Shown here: positions 43,807 through 52,919 of the stretch, in pieces | Position numbering within the stretch: position 1 is the first letter of the stretch | Layout of the letters: the number at the start of each line of letters is the position of its first letter | Origin: Legionella longbeachae | Lineage (GTDB): Bacteria; Pseudomonadota; Gammaproteobacteria; Legionellales; Legionellaceae | DNA: 64,000 bases | Assembly (NCBI RefSeq): GCF_004283175.1 | Contig: NZ_RXNW01000004.1 | Coordinates: 186,001-250,000 of the forward strand | Direction: 5' to 3' | Notes under the pieces: generated by a model | Seen by the model: only the letters and a program-made list of their open reading frames with translations | Database searches by the model: none | What the model was told of the DNA's origin: nothing | Translations under genes and position numbers: made by a program

Positions 43807-46706
43807 TATGCAGCTACCTTATAATCGAGGTGGGGTAACCTGGTGGATAAATCCAATGGAAATAAACCATACGGATTAACATGTTCATAAATAAGGGGAG
43901 TTAATGCTCGCTTATCTTCTTTTGTCAGTTGATCTTTTAATCCAAGCTCTTCGATAATTTGTTGAATCATTAATGTATTGATATAAACCATAGATAGTTG
44001 TAAAAGATGTAACGACATTACAGATAACGTTTGCGCTTTTTCATGGTTGGATGAAATTTCCCCAGCACGACCATAAAAAATGAACTTGCTAACGCCATTC
44101 CAAAGCTCAACTACATTTAATCCTTCTTGAATTTCTTGCCTGATAGATTCGTGCATTAAATAATTACAAATGAATATAGTTTTTAAAACTTTGCCTAATT
44201 GAGATAATGCCATATAAGTTGGATGTTTTAGGTTGTTTTGGTTAAAACGCCTGAGAATGGATTCTGGATCAGCATGACCTGCCTTCATTGCGGCAGTATA
44301 TTTTACTATTTGGCTATATTGCTCTTTAATTAACTGCCAATTAATGGTATCAGTCAGAACAGCCTGTAGATTTTTATATTGTTGATAATCGCCCAGTTCG
44401 CATTGTGCTAATTTTTGTTTATTCAAATTGGCAAGCCGTGGCATCAAGGAAAAGCCTAAAAGATGCGAGAAGGCAAAACCAACTTCGCTTTGGCCATGAG
44501 TATCTACATAGTTTTTTTGAACGGACATTTCGGTACAGTGTCTTAAAACACCTTCAATCATGGCCGAAACTTCAGAGCTCGACACACTTTTTAGTTGCGA
44601 GTGAATGCAACTGGCATTTTTTTCAACATGCCAGTAAATCATCACGCCTCTTCCTCCATAGCGATTATGGTATTCTGAAATCAGATTTTGAAAGTAGGCT
44701 GAAAACTGCGTGGAATCACTGGCAACAGCTATTGGCATGCCACCCCATACCTCTTCTAACCTTATTTTAAATAAGGCATTTGCCACTTTACTCTGTGCAT
44801 TTTTTAAATTATCAGAGGATAAAAAGTAATTCTTAATATGTCGAAGCTGGTAGTCGGTGACATGTGGATTTCCAGCGCACATATGTTTTAACCCAACATT
44901 TGTACCCATTCCATAGATCGTGAGCAAGATCCTTTCTGAAATTTCGTTTGGTTTTAAATACGTTTTCTGGCCATAAGAAATAAAATCATGGGTAAACCGA
45001 TTTTCCAAATCGACTTCTTTAAACATATCAATTAAATTGGTTCCCTCCCATTTTTCTTGTAAATGTTTTTTTATAATTCCAACGCTTTTTGATTCTGCTT
45101 GAGGTGTAAGTGGTGTGACAATAATACGACCGCCATTTTGAGGGCTTATTCGAACATTTGGATTTTTGGGAATGGTGTCATTTAAAGCCGTTAATGCACC
45201 TGTTAATTTTTTCTTTAATTGTGCAATAAATACCTCTCCATCAAGAGGTAAAGACAGATTATCAAAATATTCTTCTTTATTCTCTTCAAAATTATTAGGC
45301 AAATCCTCATCTGGGTTTCGGTGTTTGAAAGATCCCTCAATCCATATTTCACGGCATCTAATCCTGTCTGCAAGTTTTTTTAAAACATAGACTTCATAAC
45401 AAATTCGTTTAATTTTTCCGGTATGGGTATCAACAATGCGTTTTTGCCATTTATCTGGCAAGCAATCCATCGGTACATCTTCATTATCTGGAAAATAAAC
45501 TTTGTTGCTATCAAAATATTTTTTGATGAGTGCCAATGCATCGAGTATTGGTTGATGCTCTGAGTTATTAGAGCGAAAAACCACATTTTCTAATAAAGGT
45601 TGGACCATACGTCGATAATAACTTGCGTAAGAGCTCCTAATCTGTTGATGAAGAAGACTCTGGTACTTTGGTCCTTTTTTCTTATACTCGTCAATAATAT
45701 TTCTTAATTTATCCTGGCCAACAATAGGAAAAATTTTATCTCGTATCGTTCCATCCGGCTGTTCCAGGCATGCCTCAGCTATATTAAAAAGGATAATATC
45801 TTTACCGTAAACTTTTTTTACACTATTGATAAGCTTTTTAACGACACGTTTTTCTGATTTATGAATCACATTACGGATAATGCGATTGAACATATCAATT
45901 ATTTTATCAGTAAGTTGCTCTTTTCTAATGTGGCTATGTATCAGCAAATGAGCGCATCGGTTATTATCGGTCATTTGCTTTAAGTCACTAGGATTTAAAC
46001 GAGTAAATGCGTCTGAATAATGGAGAATCCTTTTTCTTGGAATAAGTCTAATGGTGGCTAGATCAAAGTTAAATCGGTGCACTATGGATAATTGTTCCAT
46101 TAAGTCCAACATTGATTCAAGTGATGGATTATTAATCTCTTTATTTATCCATCCCAGATAGGATAGTCCTTCTTTATAGGGTAGTAATAATCCATTCAAC
46201 TGTGCTTCACCTTCTGGTGCTAAGGTGTTCTTTAGTTTTTCAAACAACTCATTCTCAAAGGCATTAGTGGCATCAAGAATAATTCGCGCCATCGTTTTTT
46301 CTTTAAATGACTCGATGCCTTTTTCTTTTAAATAATGCACGGCAAGGGTTTTTATCTCTTCTTCTGCTAAATAATTGGTTGGCAATAACTCGTTTTTAAT
46401 CCATCCTTCGAGTTCTTTATAATGTGCTTTTTTAGAGAATGATGTATTAAAGTATTTTCTAATCAATGAGATATAATTATCATAAGTTCTTGATGATACT
46501 TTGCTTATTGTTGGAGGAACATCGAGCAACTTAGCCAGTTTATTAATAATAAAACTGGGCACCTTTGTCAGGTCATCGATAAATTGATGACTCCCTTGGT
46601 ACCATTTAAATAACAAAGCAAATGCTAATTGCTTTGTAGCATGTCGTGTTTTTATAAAACTTATTTCTTCCTGAGTTAGGTCAACAGCATCCATCGTTAT
46701 CATCAT
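43806..46706 (-). CDS. tnpA: Tn3-family transposase TnpA
   Basis: 966 residues, the normal length. The N-terminal part is a DUF4158-like DNA-binding domain. The DDE residues lie in [10 protein letters not shown] (~664), [14 protein letters not shown] (~733) and [11 protein letters not shown] (~882). It catalyses replicative transposition from the inverted repeats. No frameshift was seen. Confidence 0.95.
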   Translation of the reverse strand: MMITMDAVDLTQEEISFIKTRHATKQLAFALLFKWYQGSHQFIDDLTKVPSFIINKLAKLLDVPPTISKVSSRTYDNYISLIRKYFNTSFSKKAHYKELEGWIKNELLPTNYLAEEEIKTLAVHYLKEKGIESFKEKTMARIILDATNAFENELFEKLKNTLAPEGEAQLNGLLLPYKEGLSYLGWINKEINNPSLESMLDLMEQLSIVHRFNFDLATIRLIPRKRILHYSDAFTRLNPSDLKQMTDNNRCAHLLIHSHIRKEQLTDKIIDMFNRIIRNVIHKSEKRVVKKLINSVKKVYGKDIILFNIAEACLEQPDGTIRDKIFPIVGQDKLRNIIDEYKKKGPKYQSLLHQQIRSSYASYYRRMVQPLLENVVFRSNNSEHQPILDALALIKKYFDSNKVYFPDNEDVPMDCLPDKWQKRIVDTHTGKIKRICYEVYVLKKLADRIRCREIWIEGSFKHRNPDEDLPNNFEENKEEYFDNLSLPLDGEVFIAQLKKKLTGALTALNDTIPKNPNVRISPQNGGRIIVTPLTPQAESKSVGIIKKHLQEKWEGTNLIDMFKEVDLENRFTHDFISYGQKTYLKPNEISERILLTIYGMGTNVGLKHMCAGNPHVTDYQLRHIKNYFLSSDNLKNAQSKVANALFKIRLEEVWGGMPIAVASDSTQFSAYFQNLISEYHNRYGGRGVMIYWHVEKNASCIHSQLKSVSSSEVSAMIEGVLRHCTEMSVQKNYVDTHGQSEVGFAFSHLLGFSLMPRLANLNKQKLAQCELGDYQQYKNLQAVLTDTINWQLIKEQYSQIVKYTAAMKAGHADPESILRRFNQNNLKHPTYMALSQLGKVLKTIFICNYLMHESIRQEIQEGLNVVELWNGVSKFIFYGRAGEISSNHEKAQTLSVMSLHLLQLSMVYINTLMIQQIIEELGLKDQLTKEDKRALTPLIYEHVNPYGLFPLDLSTRLPHLDYKVAA

Positions 46707-46855
46707 ATTTTACTCGTTAAGTCAGTTCCTAGAATAGCCAGAGTCGGAACTCAAGCGGCTATTTCTTATTAAAATTTTCGTTGTAATCTATCTAAATCGA
46801 GTGGTAATATCAACCACAAAATTAAAGTAGGAACTATAGTTAAGAGGATTTATCG

Positions 46856-47239
46856 ATGTATCATGAAAAAATATTTTCATATGGAACATTGCAGTTTGAA
46901 AATGTACAAATCGCAAATTTTGGTCGTAAGCTTGATGGCTGTAAAGATATTTTATCCGAATTTGAGTTATCAACTTTAGAAATCAAAGATCCTGATGTTG
47001 TTGCAACAAGTGGTGAAAAAATACACCCAATTATCACGTATACCGGGAATCCTGAGCATCAAGTAATAGGAACGGTTTTTGAAATAAGCTTCGAAGAGTT
47101 AATTCAAGCTGATTCATATGAAGTTTCAGATTATAAACGAATCAAAGTTCAACTGGATTCTGGAGTATTTGCATGGGCTTATGTAAATGCTGAAATAAGT
47201 ACAGACAAAGCTCAAAAAACTGCTGTCTCCTTAGGATGA
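46856..47239 (+). CDS. Gamma-glutamylcyclotransferase-like (AIG2/YtfP) passenger protein
   Basis: 127 residues. FSYGTLQFENV, FGRKLDGCKDILSEFEL, SGEKIHP and IGTVFEISFEELIQADSYEVSDYKR match the GGCT-like fold, and the FSYGTLQ loop is its substrate pocket. The exact substrate is unknown. It is 7 bp from the DUF1543 gene and inside the transposon. Confidence 0.85.
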   Translation: MYHEKIFSYGTLQFENVQIANFGRKLDGCKDILSEFELSTLEIKDPDVVATSGEKIHPIITYTGNPEHQVIGTVFEISFEELIQADSYEVSDYKRIKVQLDSGVFAWAYVNAEISTDKAQKTAVSLG

Positions 47240-47245
47240 TTAATA

Positions 47246-47758
47246 ATGAATTTATTTGTAGTATATATTGGTGGCAGCCATCCTAATTCTCTAATCGAAC
47301 TCCATGATATCCGCTTTATAGCGGCTAACACTATTGAAGATACCTATGATGCTCTTAGAAAAAGCTGGTGGGGCTTACCAAAAAGCTTACATATAGATGC
47401 ATGGGGCATTTTAAATTATGCGGATGGACATAGCATTCAAATTTCACAAGAGCAACCAGACGATCATAGTAATAAATTATTTTTCGTAAACTTAGGTGGT
47501 TACGATAAAAGGCAATTTACTGAATTACATAAAAATATTTTTGTAGTTGCTACTGATGAATTTACAGCAAAACAAAAAGCGCTAATGCAAATTTCTGATT
47601 GGGAATCCCCTCATCGTGATTATTTGTATGAAGTAGATAATTTACTTGATCTTAATTTGTTACTTAAAAATGAAGGTTACTATTTACATTTAAATGGACA
47701 GGCCGAGTCTAAACCGTTTGAATTTACATGTAGTTATAATCCAATTGGTAGAATTTAA
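47246..47758 (+). CDS. DUF1543 passenger protein
   Basis: 170 residues with two related halves: VVYIGGSHPNSLIELHDIRF and FVNLGGYDKRQFTELHKNIF, each followed by a W-containing helix and an acidic end. This double repeat is typical of DUF1543, known mainly from gammaproteobacteria. Function unknown. Co-transcribed with the GGCT-like gene, ending 17 bp before the right inverted repeat. Confidence 0.8.
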   Translation: MNLFVVYIGGSHPNSLIELHDIRFIAANTIEDTYDALRKSWWGLPKSLHIDAWGILNYADGHSIQISQEQPDDHSNKLFFVNLGGYDKRQFTELHKNIFVVATDEFTAKQKALMQISDWESPHRDYLYEVDNLLDLNLLLKNEGYYLHLNGQAESKPFEFTCSYNPIGRI

Positions 47759-47775
47759 GTCATTTAATTTAGTTA

Positions 47776-47819
47776 TTCTAGATTTTGCATCAGGGCGCAA
47801 GTTCCGGAGCGCTAGGCCT
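47776..47819 (-). repeat. Right terminal inverted repeat of the Tn3 element
   Basis: Inverse of 43058-43102, ending ...GGAGCGCTAGGCCT at 47819. Confidence 0.85.
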
Positions 47820-48510
47820 TGAAGGGCAATTTAATCCCGAGTTTGCTTTAACACCACTTAAAGAGCATGGCATAAAAAATTATTTACTGATTTGCTTACA
47901 CACGGAGCAAGCCATACGAGAGCATCGGTTGAGTGTACTTCGCAATCAGCCTGAGTTAGCAGATATCCACATGAACAATTGGGCTCTATTTCTTAAAGAG
48001 AAAACTATTGAAATGGGTGGCATTATTCTTGATTCTTCGCAGGACAGCATCAATATGCTTGTCATGGAACTTATGGAGTTGGTTAGGAAAAAATTGCAGC
48101 TTGAGATTGAGTGTAAAGAAATTTCATTTTCTTATCCCGGATTGTCCAATCTCCTTGAACCAAGCGTTGGATGCCCAACACCTGAAAAAATGGAACAAGT
48201 ACTTCTATCCTATACTCAATCTGGCCAGCATCTTGTAGGGGCGTTTTTAAAAAATGACTTAGTTGGTGTGATTGGTCTTCATTTAGAGGAGAGTTTTGCC
48301 ATAATCAGACATATTGCGGTAATTGAAGCATATAGAAACCAAGGAATAGGTAAGAACATGCTGATGTATGCACTCAATCATTTTCCAATACAAACGCTTC
48401 GCGCTGAAACAGATGATGAGGCTTACGGTTTTTATCAGCAATGTGGATTTCGATGTGAGGCATTTATGAATAAGCATGGTAAACGTTACACCTGCTATTT
48501 AGACAAATAA
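47820..48510 (+). pseudogene. Kinase-acetyltransferase fusion lacking its N-terminus
   Basis: The frame is open from within the inverted repeat. The first ~85 residues (KNYLLICLHTEQAIREHRLSVLR to IILDSSQDSINMLVMELMELV) look like the C-terminal half of a P-loop small-molecule kinase. The last ~130 residues form a GNAT domain (LVGAFLKNDLVGVIGL, IIRHIAVIEAYRNQGIGKNML with the acetyl-CoA loop, YGFYQQCGFRC). The P-loop part is lost to the transposon border. The GNAT half may still be made from an internal start. It is followed 16 bp later by an APH-type kinase. Confidence 0.7.
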
Positions 48511-48526
48511 TCTTAGAGGGCTAGAG

Positions 48527-49498
48527 ATGCGCCGTAGAGAATTAAATTATTCTGATGAACAGCTGATGGATTTTTTATATCAAGGCTATCAGATTATGGC
48601 CTCAGAGCTCCATTTTGTTGCGGTGGGGTCTTTTTATGGATTTGTTATTTCGACGAATACGACTAAAAAATATTTTCTAAAAGTTTATCCTGAAGGCCAA
48701 TCGCTGGTTCCAATCCATCCTACAATTGAATCACTTAATCAGACCGGTATCGCTTTAAATCGATTCAGAAACGAATTTGGCATGAAGAACTTGTCTTATA
48801 TGATTTCAGATGTTCAGGGTCATTATTGTTTTAGGAGCAATAAATTGATTTTGACATTGTTTGACTACATTGAAGGGATTCATCCAGCCTATACGCCCAA
48901 TCAGCTTTTGGCCGATAAAATGGCTACTCTTCTATTTCAATTACATCAAATTCCAGCTCATGAGTTCTCATTTTTTGAAATAGAACATTTTGATATCAAT
49001 TATGCATTAGGGATAAAGGGTTGGATTAACAATGCAGTTGAGGTGATTGAGAAAACGCATGCAGAATCGATGTTGTCCCAACTAAAACGTCATAAAAAGC
49101 AATTGTTACAAGGACTATCTCAATTACAAGAATGGAAAAAGCAGTTCAGTCAGCAGTCAATCCCTTTTGCTTTAACTCATGGTGACCCTCACCACTATAA
49201 TGTACTACAAACTCCTTTTGATGTTTGGTTGGTTGATTGGGACGGAGTTAAAATTGCACCGATTGAGAGAGATCTTTGGCATTATGAACAGGCTCCATTG
49301 ACTGAGTTCTATTTAAAATTAAACCCCAAATGCAGCATTAACCATGAATTGTGTCGATTTTATCAGCTTCAACGATTCTTTGAGGATGGACGCTATTATC
49401 TTGAACAGGTTTTGACTGGAAAAAATAGAACTGTTCAGCAGTCAGAAGAGGATAAAAATACTTTTTTAACTCATTGGGGATGGTCATACTGCGTGTAG
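48527..49498 (+). CDS. APH/choline-kinase-like phosphotransferase
   Basis: 323 residues. LTHGDPHHYNVL is the catalytic loop (HGDxxxxN) and WLVDWDGVKIAPIERDLW holds the metal-binding DWD. N-terminal lobe with FVAVGSFYGFVISTNTTKKYFLKVYP. Aminoglycoside and small-molecule kinases share this fold; the substrate cannot be told. It may form an operon with the upstream acetyltransferase remnant, together resembling a modification cluster. Confidence 0.85.
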   Translation: MRRRELNYSDEQLMDFLYQGYQIMASELHFVAVGSFYGFVISTNTTKKYFLKVYPEGQSLVPIHPTIESLNQTGIALNRFRNEFGMKNLSYMISDVQGHYCFRSNKLILTLFDYIEGIHPAYTPNQLLADKMATLLFQLHQIPAHEFSFFEIEHFDINYALGIKGWINNAVEVIEKTHAESMLSQLKRHKKQLLQGLSQLQEWKKQFSQQSIPFALTHGDPHHYNVLQTPFDVWLVDWDGVKIAPIERDLWHYEQAPLTEFYLKLNPKCSINHELCRFYQLQRFFEDGRYYLEQVLTGKNRTVQQSEEDKNTFLTHWGWSYCV

Positions 49499-49527
49499 TA
49501 TTAGAGCATGTAGCCTTGCCAAGAAAG

Positions 49528-50523
49528 TTATATTTCACTATCCAGGATTTGCTTCTTAGCTAATAAATAAGTTTTTCGCGTTGTTGGCATCAATCGTTCA
49601 ATGGTGTAACGGAGCATGGTTCTTGGCATTCGATACGCATGGCGATTTAAAAATTCGATGAGGATGGATTGGTTGCGTTTCCCGACTTCTCTTAACATCC
49701 AGCCTACTGCCTTATGAATTAAATCATGATGGTCACACAGCAGTTTTTCTGCAAGTTTCAGCGTACATTCAAAAGAGTCGTTTCGGATAAAATACCAACG
49801 CTGTGCGCCAAGGAAGGCTGAAAGCCGAGGCGCATAGTCCGCGATAGAGTGCGATTTACGCAGACAGCCCGTAGGGATGCGGAGTAAATCTTTATGCAGT
49901 CGTTAAGTCGTTGGTGTAGGCATACGCTTTGCTCGTTCAGAGCAAACGTGCCGGAAACAGGACGCTCGCGGTCTTTAACCTGTCGCGTTGGCGAGTGAAT
50001 TCTGGGGACTTGGATGTCCCAGAATTTTTAACGAGGTAGCGACACGCTTGGTGGCGACTATCGCTATACGTTTTTCCCAAAGGTTAGTGCTTTTTGCCAG
50101 TGTGGACAGGAATGTTTTATCTTCTTTTAATAAATGGGCACCAATAATCCAGTGAGCTGAAGCATCAACCAAATTCCAGTTATTAACCTGATTGATGTGA
50201 GTTAAATAAAATTGAAAAATCGTTTGTTGTAGGTCTGCATCTCCTTTTTGATAACGGGTTACTAAAATCAACAAGGCTAATAATCGCTCTTCATTGATGG
50301 GTGAATACAGCAATTCTTGTAACAAGATAAGAGGTAACTCCTGATAGCGTTTGGCAATTTTTCTTAAATCAGGGACGCTAACTCCTATAAATTGGTCATG
50401 CTCCGCATAATCACCTGGTCCAGTTTTATAATAGGTTGCCTTTTGCTCTGACGCAGGCTTTTTGAGTGGCTCAAGCTCGCTTTGAAGTGTTATAAGTGAA
50501 TCTATTATTGGGGTTGTTGTCAT
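49528..50523 (-). pseudogene. AlkD-like DNA alkylation repair gene split by a 241-bp insertion
   Basis: The 5' part (50523 down to ~50049) encodes HEAT-repeat AlkD sequence (FIGVSVPDLRKIAKRYQEL, NNWNLVDASAHWIIG, NLWEKRIAIVAT). The 3' part (49797 down to 49528) continues in the same frame: WYFIRNDSFECTLKLAEKLL, DLIHKAVGWMLREVGKR, MPRTMLRYTIERL. Between them is a structured insertion with an in-frame stop, so only a truncated 182-aa product is made. AlkD-type glycosylases remove alkylated purines; the Trp/Asp/Arg pocket and C-terminal repeats are cut off here. Confidence 0.85.
49803..50043. mobile_element. Structured 241-bp insertion in the alkD-like gene
   Basis: Bounded by 5-bp direct repeats ACGCT (49798-49802 and 50044-50048). 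It has a much higher G+C than its surroundings. Hairpins include GCGCC...GGCTgaaAGCC...GGCGC at 49806-49834, a 10-bp stem at 49999-50025 with a TTGGAT loop, and TGTCGC (49981) with GCGACA (50039). Insert plus one repeat is 246 bp, a multiple of three, so the host frame resumes after it. No transposase is encoded. It resembles a MITE or a palindromic element; family not recognised. Confidence 0.7.
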
Positions 50524-50544
50524 ATAGTAGTGCTCTTATGTTGG

Positions 50545-51006
50545 TTACTTAATGCCTATATACACTGCGCTTTCAAGAGGAGTTCTATAGAGCTCAAAAT
50601 CAGTAAGATAGCTTCGTTGGTATTTTGATGTCTCATTAAAATAGTTCCAAATAGTTTTCCAAGCTTTAATGATTGCTGAAGGAGTAGTCCCTGCTGCTTC
50701 AAAAACCAGATAATCTCCTGCTTTTATGATGACTCTATCCCAGTGTGTGGCTTTGGACTCATTCGGAATTTCTATTCCTGCAGTTACTGTATAATATCCT
50801 GATGAGTCGGATTCATAGCGATGATACACGCCATAAACAGGGGTATTTTGTTTTATTCCTTGGGCTTTCGAGGCATAAAATTGTTCCCAAAGATGAGGCA
50901 GTTGTGCTTTTTGAGGATTAAACTCCTCCTCATTTTTTGTTCTCACACTTATTCCAGTTACTGTCAGTGCTTGAATTTGGGTTAGTTGAGGTATAATAGC
51001 AGTCAT
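50545..51006 (-). CDS. GyrI-like / AraC effector-binding domain protein
   Basis: About 153 residues from ATG 51006, preceded by a GGAG site; the longer frame to 51081 overlaps the next gene. ALTVTGISVRT, LPHLWEQFYA, VYGVYHRYESDSSGYYTVTAGIE, AGDYLVFEAAG and FELY form the stand-alone effector-binding (SOUL/GyrI-like) fold. Such proteins bind or hydrolyse small hydrophobic or electrophilic ligands. Leftward, 22 bp after the EVE gene. Confidence 0.85.
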   Translation of the reverse strand: MTAIIPQLTQIQALTVTGISVRTKNEEEFNPQKAQLPHLWEQFYASKAQGIKQNTPVYGVYHRYESDSSGYYTVTAGIEIPNESKATHWDRVIIKAGDYLVFEAAGTTPSAIIKAWKTIWNYFNETSKYQRSYLTDFELYRTPLESAVYIGIK

Positions 51007-51028
51007 AAGAAGCTCCAAGTAGATTTTT

Positions 51029-51463
51029 TTAATTAATATAAGCTTGCATGGCATGGGCAATGATGCGCTTGTCGTGTTCACTGATTTTTAATACGCCAAA
51101 ACGAAATTGATATCCCCAATTCTTGGTATTTTTTGTTAATTCCAGCGATTCAATCAGTGTATGTATTGAAACATCAATCGCTTTATTGGACCAAAGCACA
51201 CTGCGTCGAAAAGGATAAAAACCATTGCCCATATCCACTTGATAAGGTTCGCCGGGTAGAACTATTCCAATTGCCGTAAATGCCTGCACTTTCTTGGTGC
51301 CGCCAAAGTGCGAGGTTGGCGAGTAATAAATAATACAATCGTCTGCTTTTATTCTTTTTAAAGGTGCAAGTTTACCATGGCAAACTTGCATAAAGCCTCC
51401 TTCCATTCCAATTCGCACGTGGGAAGCACAGGCGACAGCGAGCCAGTTTTGATTCATAGTCAT
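51029..51463 (-). CDS. EVE domain (UPF0310) protein
   Basis: 144 residues (ATG 51457 is an alternative start). NWLAVACASHVRIGMEGGFMQVCHGK, DCIIYYSPTSHFGG and FTAIGIVLPGEPYQV are EVE-fold blocks, a PUA-like domain thought to bind modified bases in DNA or RNA. It overlaps the VOC gene by 4 bp, so the two are translationally coupled. Confidence 0.85.
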   Translation of the reverse strand: MTMNQNWLAVACASHVRIGMEGGFMQVCHGKLAPLKRIKADDCIIYYSPTSHFGGTKKVQAFTAIGIVLPGEPYQVDMGNGFYPFRRSVLWSNKAIDVSIHTLIESLELTKNTKNWGYQFRFGVLKISEHDKRIIAHAMQAYIN

Positions 51464-51828
51464 TTCTTTGAAAAAAAGCGAATGCGATGGCCATCTGGGT
51501 CGCAGATTACAAAGGTATAACCAAAATCCATGTGAGTCAGTTCTTGTATTATTTTAAAATCCTTATTTTGATAATTTCCAAAAAGTTCATCAATCGTTTG
51601 TTCAGAGCCAACCAAAATGGCGAGCTCGCTACCACCACCAAGCGTAGTGGGGGCCGGTTGGGCAGAATTTTGAGACCACAAACCTAATCGTAAGCCAGAT
51701 TTTAATAAAAACATCACATAGTCAGGCTCGGTGTGTATAGGATGTGCAGTGAGTAATTCTGAATAAAAATGAGAACTTTTTTCTATATTGCTCACATAAA
51801 ATAGAACTAAATTGGGATCGAACGACAT
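51460..51828 (-). CDS. VOC (glyoxalase/bleomycin-resistance) family protein
   Basis: 122 residues. LVLFYVSNIEKSSHFYSELL at the start, LRLGLWSQ in the middle and MDFGYTFVICDPDGHRIRFF at the end are typical of a one-module VOC protein. The substrate is unknown; these bind antibiotics or catalyse metal-dependent reactions. First gene of a leftward VOC-EVE-GyrI cluster. Confidence 0.88.
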   Translation of the reverse strand: MSFDPNLVLFYVSNIEKSSHFYSELLTAHPIHTEPDYVMFLLKSGLRLGLWSQNSAQPAPTTLGGGSELAILVGSEQTIDELFGNYQNKDFKIIQELTHMDFGYTFVICDPDGHRIRFFSKK

Positions 51829-51854
51829 GCTTTCTCCTGTTTTTTATTTTATTA

Positions 51855-52063
51855 ACTGAAAACTACGCAGATCTATCTAACCCACTGCTAGTGCGGATTT
51901 TTTCACAATTCAGAGGTCGTTCATCTCCATCCTTATGGTGAATAGGTTACTTTTTTGTTCTAAACTTGCTCATTTATCCTGCAAGAAACATCGTCGGACA
52001 CTGTTTCAAGTAATGCAAAACCCGCTCTAGGAGTGGGTTAGATAGATCTGCGTAGTTTTCAGT
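51855..52063. mobile_element. 209-bp MITE with 32-bp perfect inverted repeats
   Basis: Starts ACTGAAAACTACGCAGATCT and ends with its exact inverse; the perfect arms run 51855-51886 and 52032-52063. It is flanked by 5-bp direct repeats TATTA (51850-51854 and 52064-52068). There is no coding capacity inside, so a transposase must have acted in trans. Confidence 0.88.
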
Positions 52064-52118
52064 TATTAACCTGTTGGAGAATATACGGCAGGGTCGTGAC
52101 AGTTTTTGTCAGCATCAT

Positions 52119-52811
52119 TCAATAGGATGGGGGAATATTATGTAGGGTACGCCATTTCTTTAAAAGGAATTGCCGTGTTGAAGAATATTTTTGCTCTTTA
52201 ATGGATAATTGAAGAATTCTATCGGTCCTGAAGTGACGAAAATCCTGCCTTAATTCACACCAAGCCACCATAAGATGCACTTCATCAAAAAAACCGAGCG
52301 CGATAGGCCAGAGTATTCGTGTCGAATGATTGTTTTGTAGATCTTGATATTCTACTTCCATCTTTCGCTCTAAACGTATTGCTTTGCGAATGAGAATAAG
52401 ATCACTATCCTTACTTTCAATACATTTTCCTGGAGGGACTAACAGCCCCGAAGTTTCCAGTTGCCGTTTTAAATCAGAAGGCAAAACTGCTGAAATTTTT
52501 GCAAGCACATTTTGAGCAGCAGTTTTAAGTTGAGTATCTGCTCGTTGTGCAACCCAACGTGATCCTAATACCATTGCTTCAATTTCATCATCTGAAAACA
52601 TTAAAGGAGGTAACATAAATCCAGGTTTTAGCACATAACCGACACCGGGCTCACCTTCGATTGGCGCGCCAAAGGATTGTAAGGTTATTATATCTCGGTA
52701 AAGAGTTCGTAGGCTCACGCCTAATTCTTCTGAAAGATTTTTGCCACTAACGGGTAATCGATGACGTCGTAATAATTGAATTAAATCAAATAAACGTTCA
52801 GTTCGGGACAT
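52119..52811 (-). CDS. YafY-type HTH-WYL transcription regulator
   Basis: 230 residues. N-terminal winged helix (RTERLFDLIQLLRRHRLPVSGKNLSEELGVSLRTLYRDIITL), followed by GAPIEGEPGVGYVLKPGF and a WYL-type domain (LIRKAIRLERKMEVEYQD, ILWPIALGFFDEVHLMVAWCELRQDFRHFRTDRI). Such regulators sense nucleotide-like or other ligands and often control nearby genes, here possibly the VOC-EVE-GyrI genes. Confidence 0.92.
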   Translation of the reverse strand: MSRTERLFDLIQLLRRHRLPVSGKNLSEELGVSLRTLYRDIITLQSFGAPIEGEPGVGYVLKPGFMLPPLMFSDDEIEAMVLGSRWVAQRADTQLKTAAQNVLAKISAVLPSDLKRQLETSGLLVPPGKCIESKDSDLILIRKAIRLERKMEVEYQDLQNNHSTRILWPIALGFFDEVHLMVAWCELRQDFRHFRTDRILQLSIKEQKYSSTRQFLLKKWRTLHNIPPSY

Positions 52812-52919
52812 GTTGTGCTAATTACTGCTGCCAAATTATGTCAGTAGTATATCATGAATGCTCATAGAAATACGAAGTCGCTTATTTTGGTTATTACTAA
52901 TGACAACGAATTTTTTGGG

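Larger units (their letters stand above)
43058..47819. mobile_element. Tn3-family unit transposon with tyrosine recombinase and two passenger genes
   Basis: About 4.76 kb bounded by 44-45 bp inverted repeats (43058-43102 and 47776-47819). It holds a tyrosine recombinase, a 966-aa Tn3 transposase, a GGCT-like gene and a DUF1543 gene. Both flanking genes are cut by the repeats. The 5-bp flanks differ (ATATT and TGAAG), so no target duplication is left, suggesting a later deletion or recombination. Confidence 0.85.

Noticed and set aside
44405-45390. Plus-strand frames inside the Tn3 transposase
   Set aside because: Antisense shadows of a full-length transposase with intact catalytic motifs.
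43053-47824. 5-bp target duplication for the Tn3 element
   Set aside because: Flanks ATATT and TGAAG differ; shifting the repeat ends by a few bases does not give a match.
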